A DNA stretch of 11,036 nt, taken from assembly GCA_910587875.1 (NCBI GenBank), contig CAJUOD010000095.1, positions 1-11,036 of the forward strand. Direction: 5' to 3'. The notes under the pieces were generated by a model that worked only from the letters and a program-made list of their open reading frames with translations, did no database searches and had not been told where the DNA came from. Every line of letters starts with the position of its first letter. Position 1 is the first letter of the stretch. The stretch is from an uncultured Oscillibacter sp. (GTDB lineage Bacteria > Bacillota > Clostridia > Oscillospirales > Oscillospiraceae). Below are positions 1 through 5,127 of this stretch, in pieces. Made by a program: the position numbers and the translations under genes.

Positions 1-2
1 CA

Positions 3-98
3 CGGTGCATGAAGGAGATACGGCAGACCAATGGGGTGATCAGTCTAGAAGACGCTGTCAGGTACCAGAATGGATGGGATGATCAATGGTCAGGCTGA
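3..98 (+). CDS. C-terminal end of a small protein upstream of the relaxase (partial, 5' cut by window edge)
   Basis: An open frame enters from the left edge and stops with TGA at 96-98, overlapping the relaxase start by 13 bases. The visible end reads ...ISLEDAVRYQNGWDDQWSG. The other two forward frames stop within the first 84 bases. A short overlap of this kind is typical of translationally coupled genes, and the relaxase has only a weak Shine-Dalgarno of its own, which fits coupling. Accessory mobilisation proteins often sit just before a relaxase, but I do not recognise this tail and assign no function. Only about 31 codons are visible, so the call could be a chance open frame. Confidence 0.4.
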   Translation, partial: RCMKEIRQTNGVISLEDAVRYQNGWDDQWSG

Positions 99-2023
99 TT
101 CAAAAGAGCGGTTACATCAAGGCCGGTAGTGCCTCCGGCTATATGAAGTACATCGCCACACGCGAACGGGTAGAGAGGCTGGAGGGGAGCGGCCCGGTGA
201 CGAAGGGCCAGCGGCAGCTCATCGAAAATCTGCTCCGGGATTTTCCTGACGCCAATGAGATGGAAGAGTACGACGACTACTGTTCAGTACCGACCACTGG
301 CAACGCCTCCTCGTTGATTTCCGCAGTGCTGGACGCCAACGCCCACAAGCTCACTGACAGGGACGGCTACATGCGGTATATTGCCACCCGGCCTCGAGTG
401 GAGCGTCACGGAGAGCACGGTCTGTTCAGTAGCCAGCCAGTGTCACTGGACGCTGCACTCAAGGAAGTCGAAGGGCACAGCGGAAACGTGTGGACGTTCA
501 TCTGGTCCCTGCGGCAGGAGGATGCGGCCCGCCTTGGCTATGACTGCGCGGAGAGCTGGCGAAAGTTGATCAAAGCTCATCAAGTCGAGATAGCGGAAGC
601 TATGAAGATTCCGCCGAACCAGCTTCGCTGGTGCGCCGCGTTCCACGATGAAGGTCATCACCCTCATGTCCACGCCATGGTATGGGCCGCCGATCCGAGT
701 CAGGGCCGCTTGACCAAAGAGGGCGTCAAAATGATTCGCTCCAGACTCACGAATGATATTTCCCAGGATGAGATGTACACGCTCTATCAGGAGAAGGACA
801 TCTCCTACAAGGACCTGGTCGCTGCGGCCCGTCGGTCTATGAGAAAGTTGATAGAGAAGATGCAAACAGGCTTTTGCGACAGCCCTGTGATCGAAATGAA
901 GATGCTGGAGTTGGCGCAGTCTCTGGAAGCTGCCAAGGGCAAAAAGGTCTACGGCTATTTGAAAAAATCCGTCAAGGCTCAGGTGGACGCTGTCGTGGAT
1001 GAGATAGCAAAACTCCCGGAGGTAGCGGAGTGCTATGAGGTCTGGAACGGTCTGCGCGATGAGCTGGAGAGCTACTACAAGGATACACCTCGCCAGCGGC
1101 TGCCGCTCTCACAGCAGAAGGAGTTCCGCGCAATTAAGAATATGGTAATCCAGGAGGCGGAGAATCTGCGATTGGGCGTGTTCACCTTTGAGGACGCGGA
1201 GATGAACGATGAGCCGGAAACAGTCTCTGAAGTTCCGCCGCAAGGCGTTGAATATAACGAAGTGCTGGAGTATCGCCATGCGGCAGCGTTGCTCTGCGAC
1301 GACGATGTCACGTGGGCAGAAAAACGAAAAGCGGTAAAAACGTTGAAGCACTTGTGGGACAAGGGATTCATCGCGGCGGCGTATCACCTGGGCAAGGCGT
1401 ACCAGGATGGCCTTGGTGTCCTGCCGGATGATGAAAAGGCGGAGGAGTGGTTCCGACGCTCTGCCGCGATAGGGGACGCACAGTCGCAGTACATGCTGGG
1501 AAAGCTGCTACAGGAGCAAAGACGAATGAGTGAAGCAGCATCGTGGTATGAACGTGCCTGTGAATCGGGAAATCAATATGCTCAATACCATCTGGGGAAG
1601 ATGTGCCTTCTGGGTGATGGCGTTCCAAAAGATATCGAAAGAGCGGTTCAGTTGCTGAGTGACTCTGCCAGTCAGGGGAATCAATACGCGCAGTATGTTC
1701 TCGGCAAGCTCTGTCTACAGGGTAAGGAGGTAGAGAAGAATCCAGAGGCGGCAGTGTATTGGCTGACGCAATCCGCAAATCAAGGTAACAGCTACGCGCA
1801 GTTCCTTCTGGACCATCGGCAACACGCCCCGTCTGTTCTTCTCTGCACAGTAAGGCTCCTCCATCATGTCAGCAATATTTTCTGGGAAACGCTTCCGCCA
1901 CCGAATCCGTCAGGCGGTCACGTGGAGAGCAAACTCATGCGGAGAATCCGTGAGAAGAAAATCGCCATGGGTCACAAGGCGGATGATCACGAGGACTACC
2001 AGGGACCGTCGATGTCCATGTAA
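86..2023 (+). CDS. MobP3-type relaxase with C-terminal Sel1-like repeats
   Basis: This is probably the DNA-nicking relaxase that starts transfer of a mobilizable or conjugative element by cutting and covalently holding one strand at oriT. The N-terminus (VRLIQKSGYIKAG...YMKYIATRERVE, residues 2-30) and a second copy of the Y-M-x-Y-I-A-T-R-x-R-V-E motif at 95-106 match the MobP3 pattern. The metal-binding histidine motif is HDEGHHPHVH at 187-196. Residues 431-568 hold four Sel1/TPR-like repeats of 32-36 residues, with a partial fifth to about 580; these usually mediate protein contacts. The last 65 residues are basic and charged (KKIAMGHKADDHEDY), as I recall for this family. The nicking tyrosine is probably one of the N-terminal tyrosines, but I cannot say which. 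ATG 86 is chosen because the family's N-terminus begins there. The integrase follows after 143 bases with no excisionase gene between. Relaxase class is fairly sure; the subfamily is from memory of motifs. Confidence 0.85.
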   Translation: MVRLIQKSGYIKAGSASGYMKYIATRERVERLEGSGPVTKGQRQLIENLLRDFPDANEMEEYDDYCSVPTTGNASSLISAVLDANAHKLTDRDGYMRYIATRPRVERHGEHGLFSSQPVSLDAALKEVEGHSGNVWTFIWSLRQEDAARLGYDCAESWRKLIKAHQVEIAEAMKIPPNQLRWCAAFHDEGHHPHVHAMVWAADPSQGRLTKEGVKMIRSRLTNDISQDEMYTLYQEKDISYKDLVAAARRSMRKLIEKMQTGFCDSPVIEMKMLELAQSLEAAKGKKVYGYLKKSVKAQVDAVVDEIAKLPEVAECYEVWNGLRDELESYYKDTPRQRLPLSQQKEFRAIKNMVIQEAENLRLGVFTFEDAEMNDEPETVSEVPPQGVEYNEVLEYRHAAALLCDDDVTWAEKRKAVKTLKHLWDKGFIAAAYHLGKAYQDGLGVLPDDEKAEEWFRRSAAIGDAQSQYMLGKLLQEQRRMSEAASWYERACESGNQYAQYHLGKMCLLGDGVPKDIERAVQLLSDSASQGNQYAQYVLGKLCLQGKEVEKNPEAAVYWLTQSANQGNSYAQFLLDHRQHAPSVLLCTVRLLHHVSNIFWETLPPPNPSGGHVESKLMRRIREKKIAMGHKADDHEDYQGPSMSM

Positions 2024-2150
2024 CACAGTGCAATATCTGAGCGGCAGTAAACAAAGAGAACTTTCAAACCAGCAAATCAAAACTTTTTGATAACACCACA
2101 CAAAGGCGCTGGATATTTTCGCAAACTGCTGATATGGTGTGTAGCTAACA

Positions 2151-2157
2151 AAGGAGG
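2151..2157 (+). promoter_or_regulatory. Ribosome binding site of the integrase
   Basis: AAGGAGG lies nine bases before ATG 2167. It decides between two nearby ATGs: the one at 2162 is only five bases from the site and is followed at once by CCA TGA, so 2167 is the start. The 2024-2150 stretch before it is visibly more AT-rich than the genes around it and probably carries the integrase promoter, but I see no convincing -35/-10 pair. Confidence 0.75.
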
Positions 2158-2166
2158 CGATATGCC

Positions 2167-2352
2167 ATGACGAAAAGACGCGCCAACGGAGAAGGCAGTA
2201 TCCGCAAGCGTAAGGATGGCCGCTGGGAGGGACGCTACACAGCGGGACGTGATCCGGTAACCGGGAAGGCAATCTACAAAAATGTCCTCGGAAAACCCAA
2301 GCGGAGGTCAAGGAGAAACTCAAGTCGGCAATTGAAAAAAGCGGCTCTTTAG
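2167..2352 (+). CDS. Integrase N-terminal fragment (arm-type DNA-binding domain)
   Basis: This is the reading frame actually opened by the good ribosome binding site. Residues 1 to about 43 (MTKRRANGEGSIRKRKDGRW, then EGRYTAGRDPVTGKAIYKN) form the three-strand AP2-like DNA-binding domain found at the N-terminus of Tn916/phage integrases, which binds the arm sites flanking the att core. After the frameshift the tail (KPKRRSRRNSSRQLKKAAL) is out-of-frame, basic and not homologous to integrases. If translated as written, the 61-residue product could still bind arm sites but could not recombine. It should be read as the first part of the broken integrase and not as a separate gene. Confidence 0.6.
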   Translation: MTKRRANGEGSIRKRKDGRWEGRYTAGRDPVTGKAIYKNVLGKPKRRSRRNSSRQLKKAAL

Positions 2353-2399
2353 TTACGACCATCGATCACTACACGGTAGGCCAATGGCTGGACGCATGG

Positions 2400-3311
2400 A
2401 TGGAGAACTACGCCAAGCTCCAGGTTCGGCCGTCGTCCCACAAGACCTACCAGGGCTTCATCGAAAACCACATCAAGCCTGCCCTCGGAGGTATCCCGTT
2501 GGAGAAGCTGACGGCGATGGATCTCCAGAGGCTGTACAAGCGTCTGCTGGAGAGTGGCAGAGTGGAATGCACCGAGTCCCGCAATAAGCCGAAGGGCCTC
2601 AGCGTCAAGACGGTCCGAAACATCAACCAGATGATTTCTTCCGCACTGAACTGCGCTGTGGAACAGCGGCTGATTCCCAGTAATCCCACAAAGGGCTGTG
2701 TTCTCCCGAAACTGGAACGGCAGGAAATGAAAATCCTGCCGCCGGAGAGCCTGGGCACTTTCTTCGAGGAAGCCCGGCGTAGCGGCGTTTTTGAGCTCTA
2801 TTACATCGACCTCGCGACGGGCCTCCGGCGGGGAGAACTGCTGGGGCTGAAATGGAGCGATGTTGATCTAGAAAAAGGGATCATCCACGTCCGACGACAA
2901 ATTCTCCGTCAGAACGGCGAGGTGGTGGAAGCCCCGCTGAAAACGAAAAATTCCTACCGCAATATTGCGATAGGAGCAGATGCTGTCAAAGTTCTCAAAG
3001 GCATGGAGCAGAAAGACGAGTACGTTTTCCCCTCGCCATACGGAGGGCCGATGTCCCCGGACAGTGTCCTGCACATGCTCCAGCGGGTGTTGAAGCGGGC
3101 GGGACTGGAGCGGATACGCTTCCACGACCTACGTCACACATTCTCGGTGTTGGCCCTGCAAAACGGAGTGGACGTGAAAACCCTCTCCGCTATGCTGGGT
3201 CACTACAGCGCCGGGTTCACGCTGGATACCTATGCCCACGTGACCACCTCCATGCAGAAGCAGGCAGCAAACGCAGTGGGCAGTTTCCTCTCCGGTACTC
3301 TCCAGCCCTGA
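2400..3311 (+). CDS. Integrase core-binding and catalytic fragment
   Basis: This frame holds the SAM-like core-binding domain (about residues 1-95 counted from ATG 2400) and the tyrosine recombinase catalytic domain. Visible active-site residues are Arg143 in TGLRRGEL, His242 and Arg245 in FHDLRHTF, His268 in LGH, and the nucleophile Tyr278 in LDTYAHV. The frame is open back to the deletion at 2295, but ATG 2400 is its first ATG and has no convincing Shine-Dalgarno, so independent translation is doubtful. If it were made, it would lack the arm-binding domain. The gene ends 87 bases before the hairpin terminator and 121 bases before the tRNA-derived core, the usual position of an integrase beside its own attachment site. 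Confidence 0.75.
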   Translation: MENYAKLQVRPSSHKTYQGFIENHIKPALGGIPLEKLTAMDLQRLYKRLLESGRVECTESRNKPKGLSVKTVRNINQMISSALNCAVEQRLIPSNPTKGCVLPKLERQEMKILPPESLGTFFEEARRSGVFELYYIDLATGLRRGELLGLKWSDVDLEKGIIHVRRQILRQNGEVVEAPLKTKNSYRNIAIGADAVKVLKGMEQKDEYVFPSPYGGPMSPDSVLHMLQRVLKRAGLERIRFHDLRHTFSVLALQNGVDVKTLSAMLGHYSAGFTLDTYAHVTTSMQKQAANAVGSFLSGTLQP

Positions 3312-3397
3312 TCGCTCCAAACTCCCGTATGGGTCACGGCTTGGGTCAAAACGGAGCCGCAAAATTGAGCCACCGGAAAAAGTACAGAGAAACAAAC

Positions 3398-3432
3398 AAA
3401 ACCGCTGAAATTCAAAGAATTTCAGCGGTTTT
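3398..3432. terminator. Bidirectional intrinsic terminator, perfect 15-bp stem
   Basis: The arms AAAACCGCTGAAATT (3398-3412) and AATTTCAGCGGTTTT (3418-3432) pair perfectly around the 5-base loop CAAAG. With A's before and T's after, it can end transcription in both directions: on + it closes the integrase unit, and on minus it directly follows the tRNA-type CCA end with a long T-rich tail (TTTTGTTTGTTTC). That second reading suggests it was originally the terminator of the tRNA gene whose 3' end is preserved next to it. The last T of the stem is also the complement of the final A of CCA. Confidence 0.85.
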
Positions 3433-3455
3433 GGTCCGAGTGGCGGGATTTGAAC
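3432..3455 (-). other. Attachment-site core: 3' end of a tRNA gene (att)
   Basis: Read on the minus strand, this gives GTTCAAATCCCGC, then CACTCGG-A-CCA. These are the T-loop, the 3' half of the T-stem, the 3' acceptor strand, the discriminator base A and an encoded CCA. Further upstream on the minus strand the similarity stops: the 5' half of the T-stem should be GCGGG but is GGGAG (two mismatches), and there is no anticodon arm, D-arm or matching 5' acceptor strand (CCGAGTG) at the expected distance. So it is a 24-base tRNA fragment, not a working tRNA. Tyrosine integrases often use a tRNA 3' end as core, and the integrase gene ends 121 bases away. The isoacceptor cannot be named from this part. 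Confidence 0.8.
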
Positions 3456-3615
3456 TCCCCGCCCACGTTTTGCCTTGTGTTAAAGGTTGCAGAATACAGA
3501 TAAGCGCCAAGGAATCAGAAACTTTTCATGTTACTCCATGCCCCATATTCATCCACGCCGTTCCCCGCCAAAGGGAAACGGAAGGGGAAAAGGACAGCCG
3601 AACTGGCAGGAATCA

Positions 3616-3644
3616 AGCCCCGGACGCTTGAAGCGCCCGGGGCT
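3616..3644 (-). terminator. GC-rich hairpin ending the phage late operon
   Basis: The arm AGCCCCGG, then CGCTT, pairs with its mirror around a very short centre; in all 14 positions can pair with one G-U. It lies 12 bases past the stop of the last lysis-region gene (3657-3659). On the minus strand the tail is short and T-poor (TTGATT), whereas on + it ends CTTTT. It may therefore work in both directions or mainly block read-through from the integrase side. Confidence 0.6.
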
Positions 3645-3656
3645 TTTACTACGACT

Positions 3657-3872
3657 TCAGCCGCTGCCATTACCCAGGCCTTCCATCGCGTCCTGGGACT
3701 TCTGGCTCTGGGTGCCGAAGTAGAACGCGATGACCACGGCGTACACGGTCATGAAGTCCTGGCTGATGGTTCCGGCCACCGCCATATAGGCGAACACGCC
3801 GGTGAGCGTCAGGGTCACCAGGGACTTGACGCTTAAGAGATTTCCCAGCCGCTTAGAGATGTTCTTGTCCAT
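3657..3872 (-). CDS. Small phage membrane protein, putative holin
   Basis: The 71-residue protein has a short basic N-terminus (MDKNISKRLGNLL) and two hydrophobic segments: about 17-34 (TLTLTGVFAYMAVAG) and about 38-54 (FMTVYAVVIAFYFGTQ). The SVKSL...TLTGVFAY...FYFGTQ pattern is one I associate with a small, widely conserved protein of Firmicutes prophage lysis regions. Holins make timed holes in the inner membrane so that a wall-degrading enzyme can reach the peptidoglycan. The start has an excellent site (GAGGAGG, six bases before ATG) and overlaps the preceding gene by 20 bases. It is the last gene of the late operon; no endolysin follows. Phage membrane protein is sure; holin activity is inferred from size, topology and place. 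Confidence 0.7.
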   Translation of the reverse strand: MDKNISKRLGNLLSVKSLVTLTLTGVFAYMAVAGTISQDFMTVYAVVIAFYFGTQSQKSQDAMEGLGNGSG

Positions 3873-4110
3873 ACGGTTCCTCCTCTTCCCCGGAACTAGT
3901 CCCGGAAATGACCTTCGAAATTTTTATGCCCGCCAGCAGCAGGGCCTCCACGCCCCCAGCTCCCAAGGTGTACTGGATCAGGGTGTCCGGGACGCTTCCC
4001 TTGACACAGAAAATCACAGTCATCGCCGCAATGAAGCCAAAGGCGAAGAGGCCCAGTGCCAGCAGGATGACATTGGAGGTTTTGGCCTCCCTCCGGCGTT
4101 TCCCCCTCAT
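3853..4110 (-). CDS. Small two-helix phage membrane protein of the lysis region
   Basis: The 85-residue protein begins with a strongly basic stretch (MRGKRRREAK). A first hydrophobic helix follows at about 13-35 (VILLALGLFAFGFIAAMTVI), then a conserved-looking loop (CVKGSVPDTLIQ), a second weaker hydrophobic segment at about 44-66 (LGAGGVEALLLAGIKISKV) and an acidic tail (GEEEEPYGQEHL). The basic start and acidic end suggest an N-in, C-in topology. I recall proteins with the GSVPDTLI loop beside holins in Clostridia prophages; their exact job is not established to my knowledge. AGGAGG lies six bases before ATG 4110. The tail overlaps the next gene by 20 bases, so the two are probably translated together and may work as a pair. 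Confidence 0.7.
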   Translation of the reverse strand: MRGKRRREAKTSNVILLALGLFAFGFIAAMTVIFCVKGSVPDTLIQYTLGAGGVEALLLAGIKISKVISGTSSGEEEEPYGQEHL

Positions 4111-4133
4111 ACCTAACCTCCTACTATCAACTT

Positions 4134-4161
4134 ACTGTAAACCGGCCCGTTTTACTCTCAA
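4134..4161 (-). promoter_or_regulatory. Possible promoter before the two holin-region genes
   Basis: On the minus strand TTGAGA and TACAGT are separated by 16 bases, upstream of ATG 4110, in an AT-rich patch of an otherwise GC-rich operon. Five of six and four of six positions fit the sigma-A consensus. It would allow separate expression of the last two membrane proteins, but a match of this quality can arise by chance. Confidence 0.25.
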
Positions 4162-4197
4162 CCGCTCTGTATGCCCGTGAGAGGGCCGCAGGGCGCT

Positions 4198-4216
4198 TTC
4201 CCCGTTTGCCGGGGAA
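4198..4216. repeat. Short hairpin in the gap before the holin-region genes
   Basis: TTCCCCG and CGGGGAA form a 7-bp stem around a 5-base loop within the only sizeable gap in the late operon (4111-4276). There is no T-run, so it is not a classical terminator. It could be a processing or pausing site or a relic of a lost gene. The gap holds no supported gene. Confidence 0.4.
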
Positions 4217-4276
4217 GGATGCCAGGTCGGCGCTTCCGGCCGCCAGGAGAGCCGCCAGGGGGGCAGGGAGGCGGCC

Positions 4277-4540
4277 TCACGCTTTTGCCTCCTGCCTAGG
4301 CTTGTGGAATCGCTCCAGGTCCTCAATGCGGTGGTTGGCCACCTTGATCTTCTCTTCCTGTAGCTCCGTGCGCTCCTCCAGCTTATATACCCGGTCGATG
4401 ACCTTGTTATGGACCTCGACCTTCTTCTCCAGCTGCTCCAGCCGGTATTGGGTCAGCTTGGTACTCACCAGGATGCCCAGCACGGACCCCAGTCCGGAGC
4501 CAGCCAGACCGATGAGCGCCACCAGCACCGCGTCGCTCAT
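4277..4540 (-). CDS. XhlA-like phage membrane/coiled-coil protein, lysis region
   Basis: The 87-residue protein has one N-terminal hydrophobic helix (about 3-26, AVLVALIGLAGSGLGSVLG). A charged, heptad-rich coiled coil follows from about 30 to 80 (KLTQYRLEQLEKKVEVHNKV, then VANHRIEDLE). The pattern S-x-L-T-x-Y-R-x-E-Q-L-E-K-K-V with V-A-N-H-R-I-x-D-L-E near the end is familiar from small proteins beside holins in Firmicutes phages, sometimes labelled hemolysin XhlA. Classical XhlA has the membrane segment at the C-terminus, so this is only XhlA-like. It probably sits in the inner membrane with its coiled coil multimerising and helping the holin. AAGGAGAG lies ten bases before ATG 4540. A 166-base gap separates it from the next gene, unusual in this compact operon. 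Confidence 0.75.
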   Translation of the reverse strand: MSDAVLVALIGLAGSGLGSVLGILVSTKLTQYRLEQLEKKVEVHNKVIDRVYKLEERTELQEEKIKVANHRIEDLERFHKPRQEAKA

Positions 4541-4567
4541 AATGTCACATCTCTCCTTTGCTTCCGG

Positions 4568-4876
4568 TTATAACGAATATTTGAGGTACTTCTGAATCCG
4601 GCCCATGCCTCTGTTAAGTGTGCGGCTGACGGTAGAACGGTTGACGCCGAGCTCCTTCGCAATCGCGGGAATATTCTTATGCTGGAAGAAGTACATCTCC
4701 ACCATCTGTTTCTGGCGTGGGGTCAGCTCGTCCCGTATGACCTTATGTAGATTGCGGAACATGCGCTCGCGCTGCTCGCTGTTGTCCGGGTCGTTCTTCT
4801 GGTGCCACACCGCCATGTCGCCGATCCACTCACTGGCCCGGGTATCAAAAGGACCTTCATAACGAGAACCTTTCAT
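4568..4876 (-). CDS. Sigma-70 region 4-like helix-turn-helix protein, putative late-gene regulator
   Basis: The 102-residue protein carries a C-terminal helix-turn-helix at about 66-90 (NIPAIAKELGVNRSTVSRTL), preceded by ELTPRQKQMVEMYF (50-63), the signature of sigma factor region 4. Regions 2 and 3 are absent, so it is not a full sigma factor; it resembles small phage regulators of the ArpU/late-activator kind that act on RNA polymerase at phage promoters. The start at ATG 4876 (MKGSRYEGPFD) has AAAGGAG twelve bases upstream and overlaps the previous gene by 20 bases. An upstream in-frame extension exists but reads as low-complexity arginine/proline sequence from the other frame. Its place between tail and lysis genes is unusual, because such regulators are more often before the packaging genes. 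Confidence 0.75.
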   Translation of the reverse strand: MKGSRYEGPFDTRASEWIGDMAVWHQKNDPDNSEQRERMFRNLHKVIRDELTPRQKQMVEMYFFQHKNIPAIAKELGVNRSTVSRTLNRGMGRIQKYLKYSL

Positions 4877-5090
4877 TCTTATGATAGCTCCTTTCGTAGT
4901 ACCTCGCCGTGAGCTCCGCCAGTGCTCTGGTCTCCAGGTAGAGCGGATACAGGTCTTTGGCTCTGGCTTCAAACGCCGCCGCGTCCCCGGGGTCTGTGGC
5001 CGCCTTGGCGGCCTCCCGCAGCTCTCGAATACGAGTGCGGAGGGCAATCTGGCTTCTTCTGTATTCCACCGACATTTCACTCAACAGCAT
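4857..5090 (-). CDS. Small helical phage protein of unknown function paired with the sigma-like regulator
   Basis: The 77-residue protein is mostly charged helix: MLLSEMSVEYRRSQIALRTR, then a long alanine/arginine/glutamate helix to about 60, ending in LAELTARYYERSYHKNERFSL-type sequence with a YYERSYHKNE motif. I have a memory of proteins with this C-terminal motif next to sigma-like genes in Clostridia phages, but know no function. The start is chosen at ATG 5090 because AAGGAGG lies six bases upstream; an in-frame extension to 5246 only reads through the previous gene's other frame. It overlaps the sigma-like gene by 20 bases, suggesting coupled translation and perhaps a shared role, for example as a partner or anti-factor (inference only). 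Confidence 0.7.
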   Translation of the reverse strand: MLLSEMSVEYRRSQIALRTRIRELREAAKAATDPGDAAAFEARAKDLYPLYLETRALAELTARYYERSYHKNERFSL

Positions 5091-5127
5091 GGAGTCCTCC
5101 TTCAGATTTAGATCCCGAGCTGCTTTT

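Larger units (their letters stand above)
2167..3311 (+). pseudogene. int: Tyrosine recombinase/integrase, frameshifted near 2292-2295
   Basis: This is the site-specific integrase of the mobile element; it would join and excise the element at the tRNA-derived site 120 bases downstream. The N-terminal 43 or so codons are in the frame of ATG 2167. The rest, through TGA 3309-3311, is in the frame one base back. At 2290-2298 the bases are GGAAAACCC; adding a fifth A gives GGA AAA ACC CAA GCG GAG and joins the halves into one continuous protein of about 381 residues, normal for phage and Tn916-type integrases. A clear Shine-Dalgarno (AAGGAGG, 2151-2157) lies nine bases before ATG 2167; the nearer ATG at 2162 meets a stop after two codons. 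All catalytic residues survive in the downstream part. It is either a true inactivating mutation, a sequencing or assembly error in the A run, or (less likely) a -1 slip at A AAA; the following CCC is a poor second slippery codon. Confidence 0.85.
3312..3656. other. Non-coding attachment region between convergent integrase and phage lysis genes
   Basis: These 345 bases contain no supported gene. From left to right they hold a short unassigned spacer after the integrase, a perfect hairpin (3398-3432), a tRNA 3'-end fragment (3432-3455), about 160 bases of unassigned sequence (3456-3615), and a GC-rich hairpin (3616-3644) just past the last phage gene. The two transcription units converge here. 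The layout is that of a phage or integrative-element attachment region; integrase arm sites are expected on both sides of the core, but I cannot pick them out by eye. Confidence 0.6.

Noticed and set aside
2087..2117. TTGATA ... GATATT as an integrase promoter.
   Set aside because: The spacer would be 19 bases and the -10 match is weak; not supportable.
2093..2145. Inverted ACACCA / TGGTGT pair upstream of the integrase as an operator.
   Set aside because: Only six bases match at a distance of about 40; expected by chance.
2292..2298. Programmed -1 frameshift in the integrase.
   Set aside because: A AAA allows the first tRNA to slip, but the next codon CCC would re-pair badly on ACC, and no stimulatory hairpin is obvious just downstream; a deletion or sequence error is simpler.
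3432..3505. A complete tRNA gene at the attachment core.
   Set aside because: Only the 3' end is present; the T-stem does not pair and there is no anticodon arm or 5' acceptor strand.
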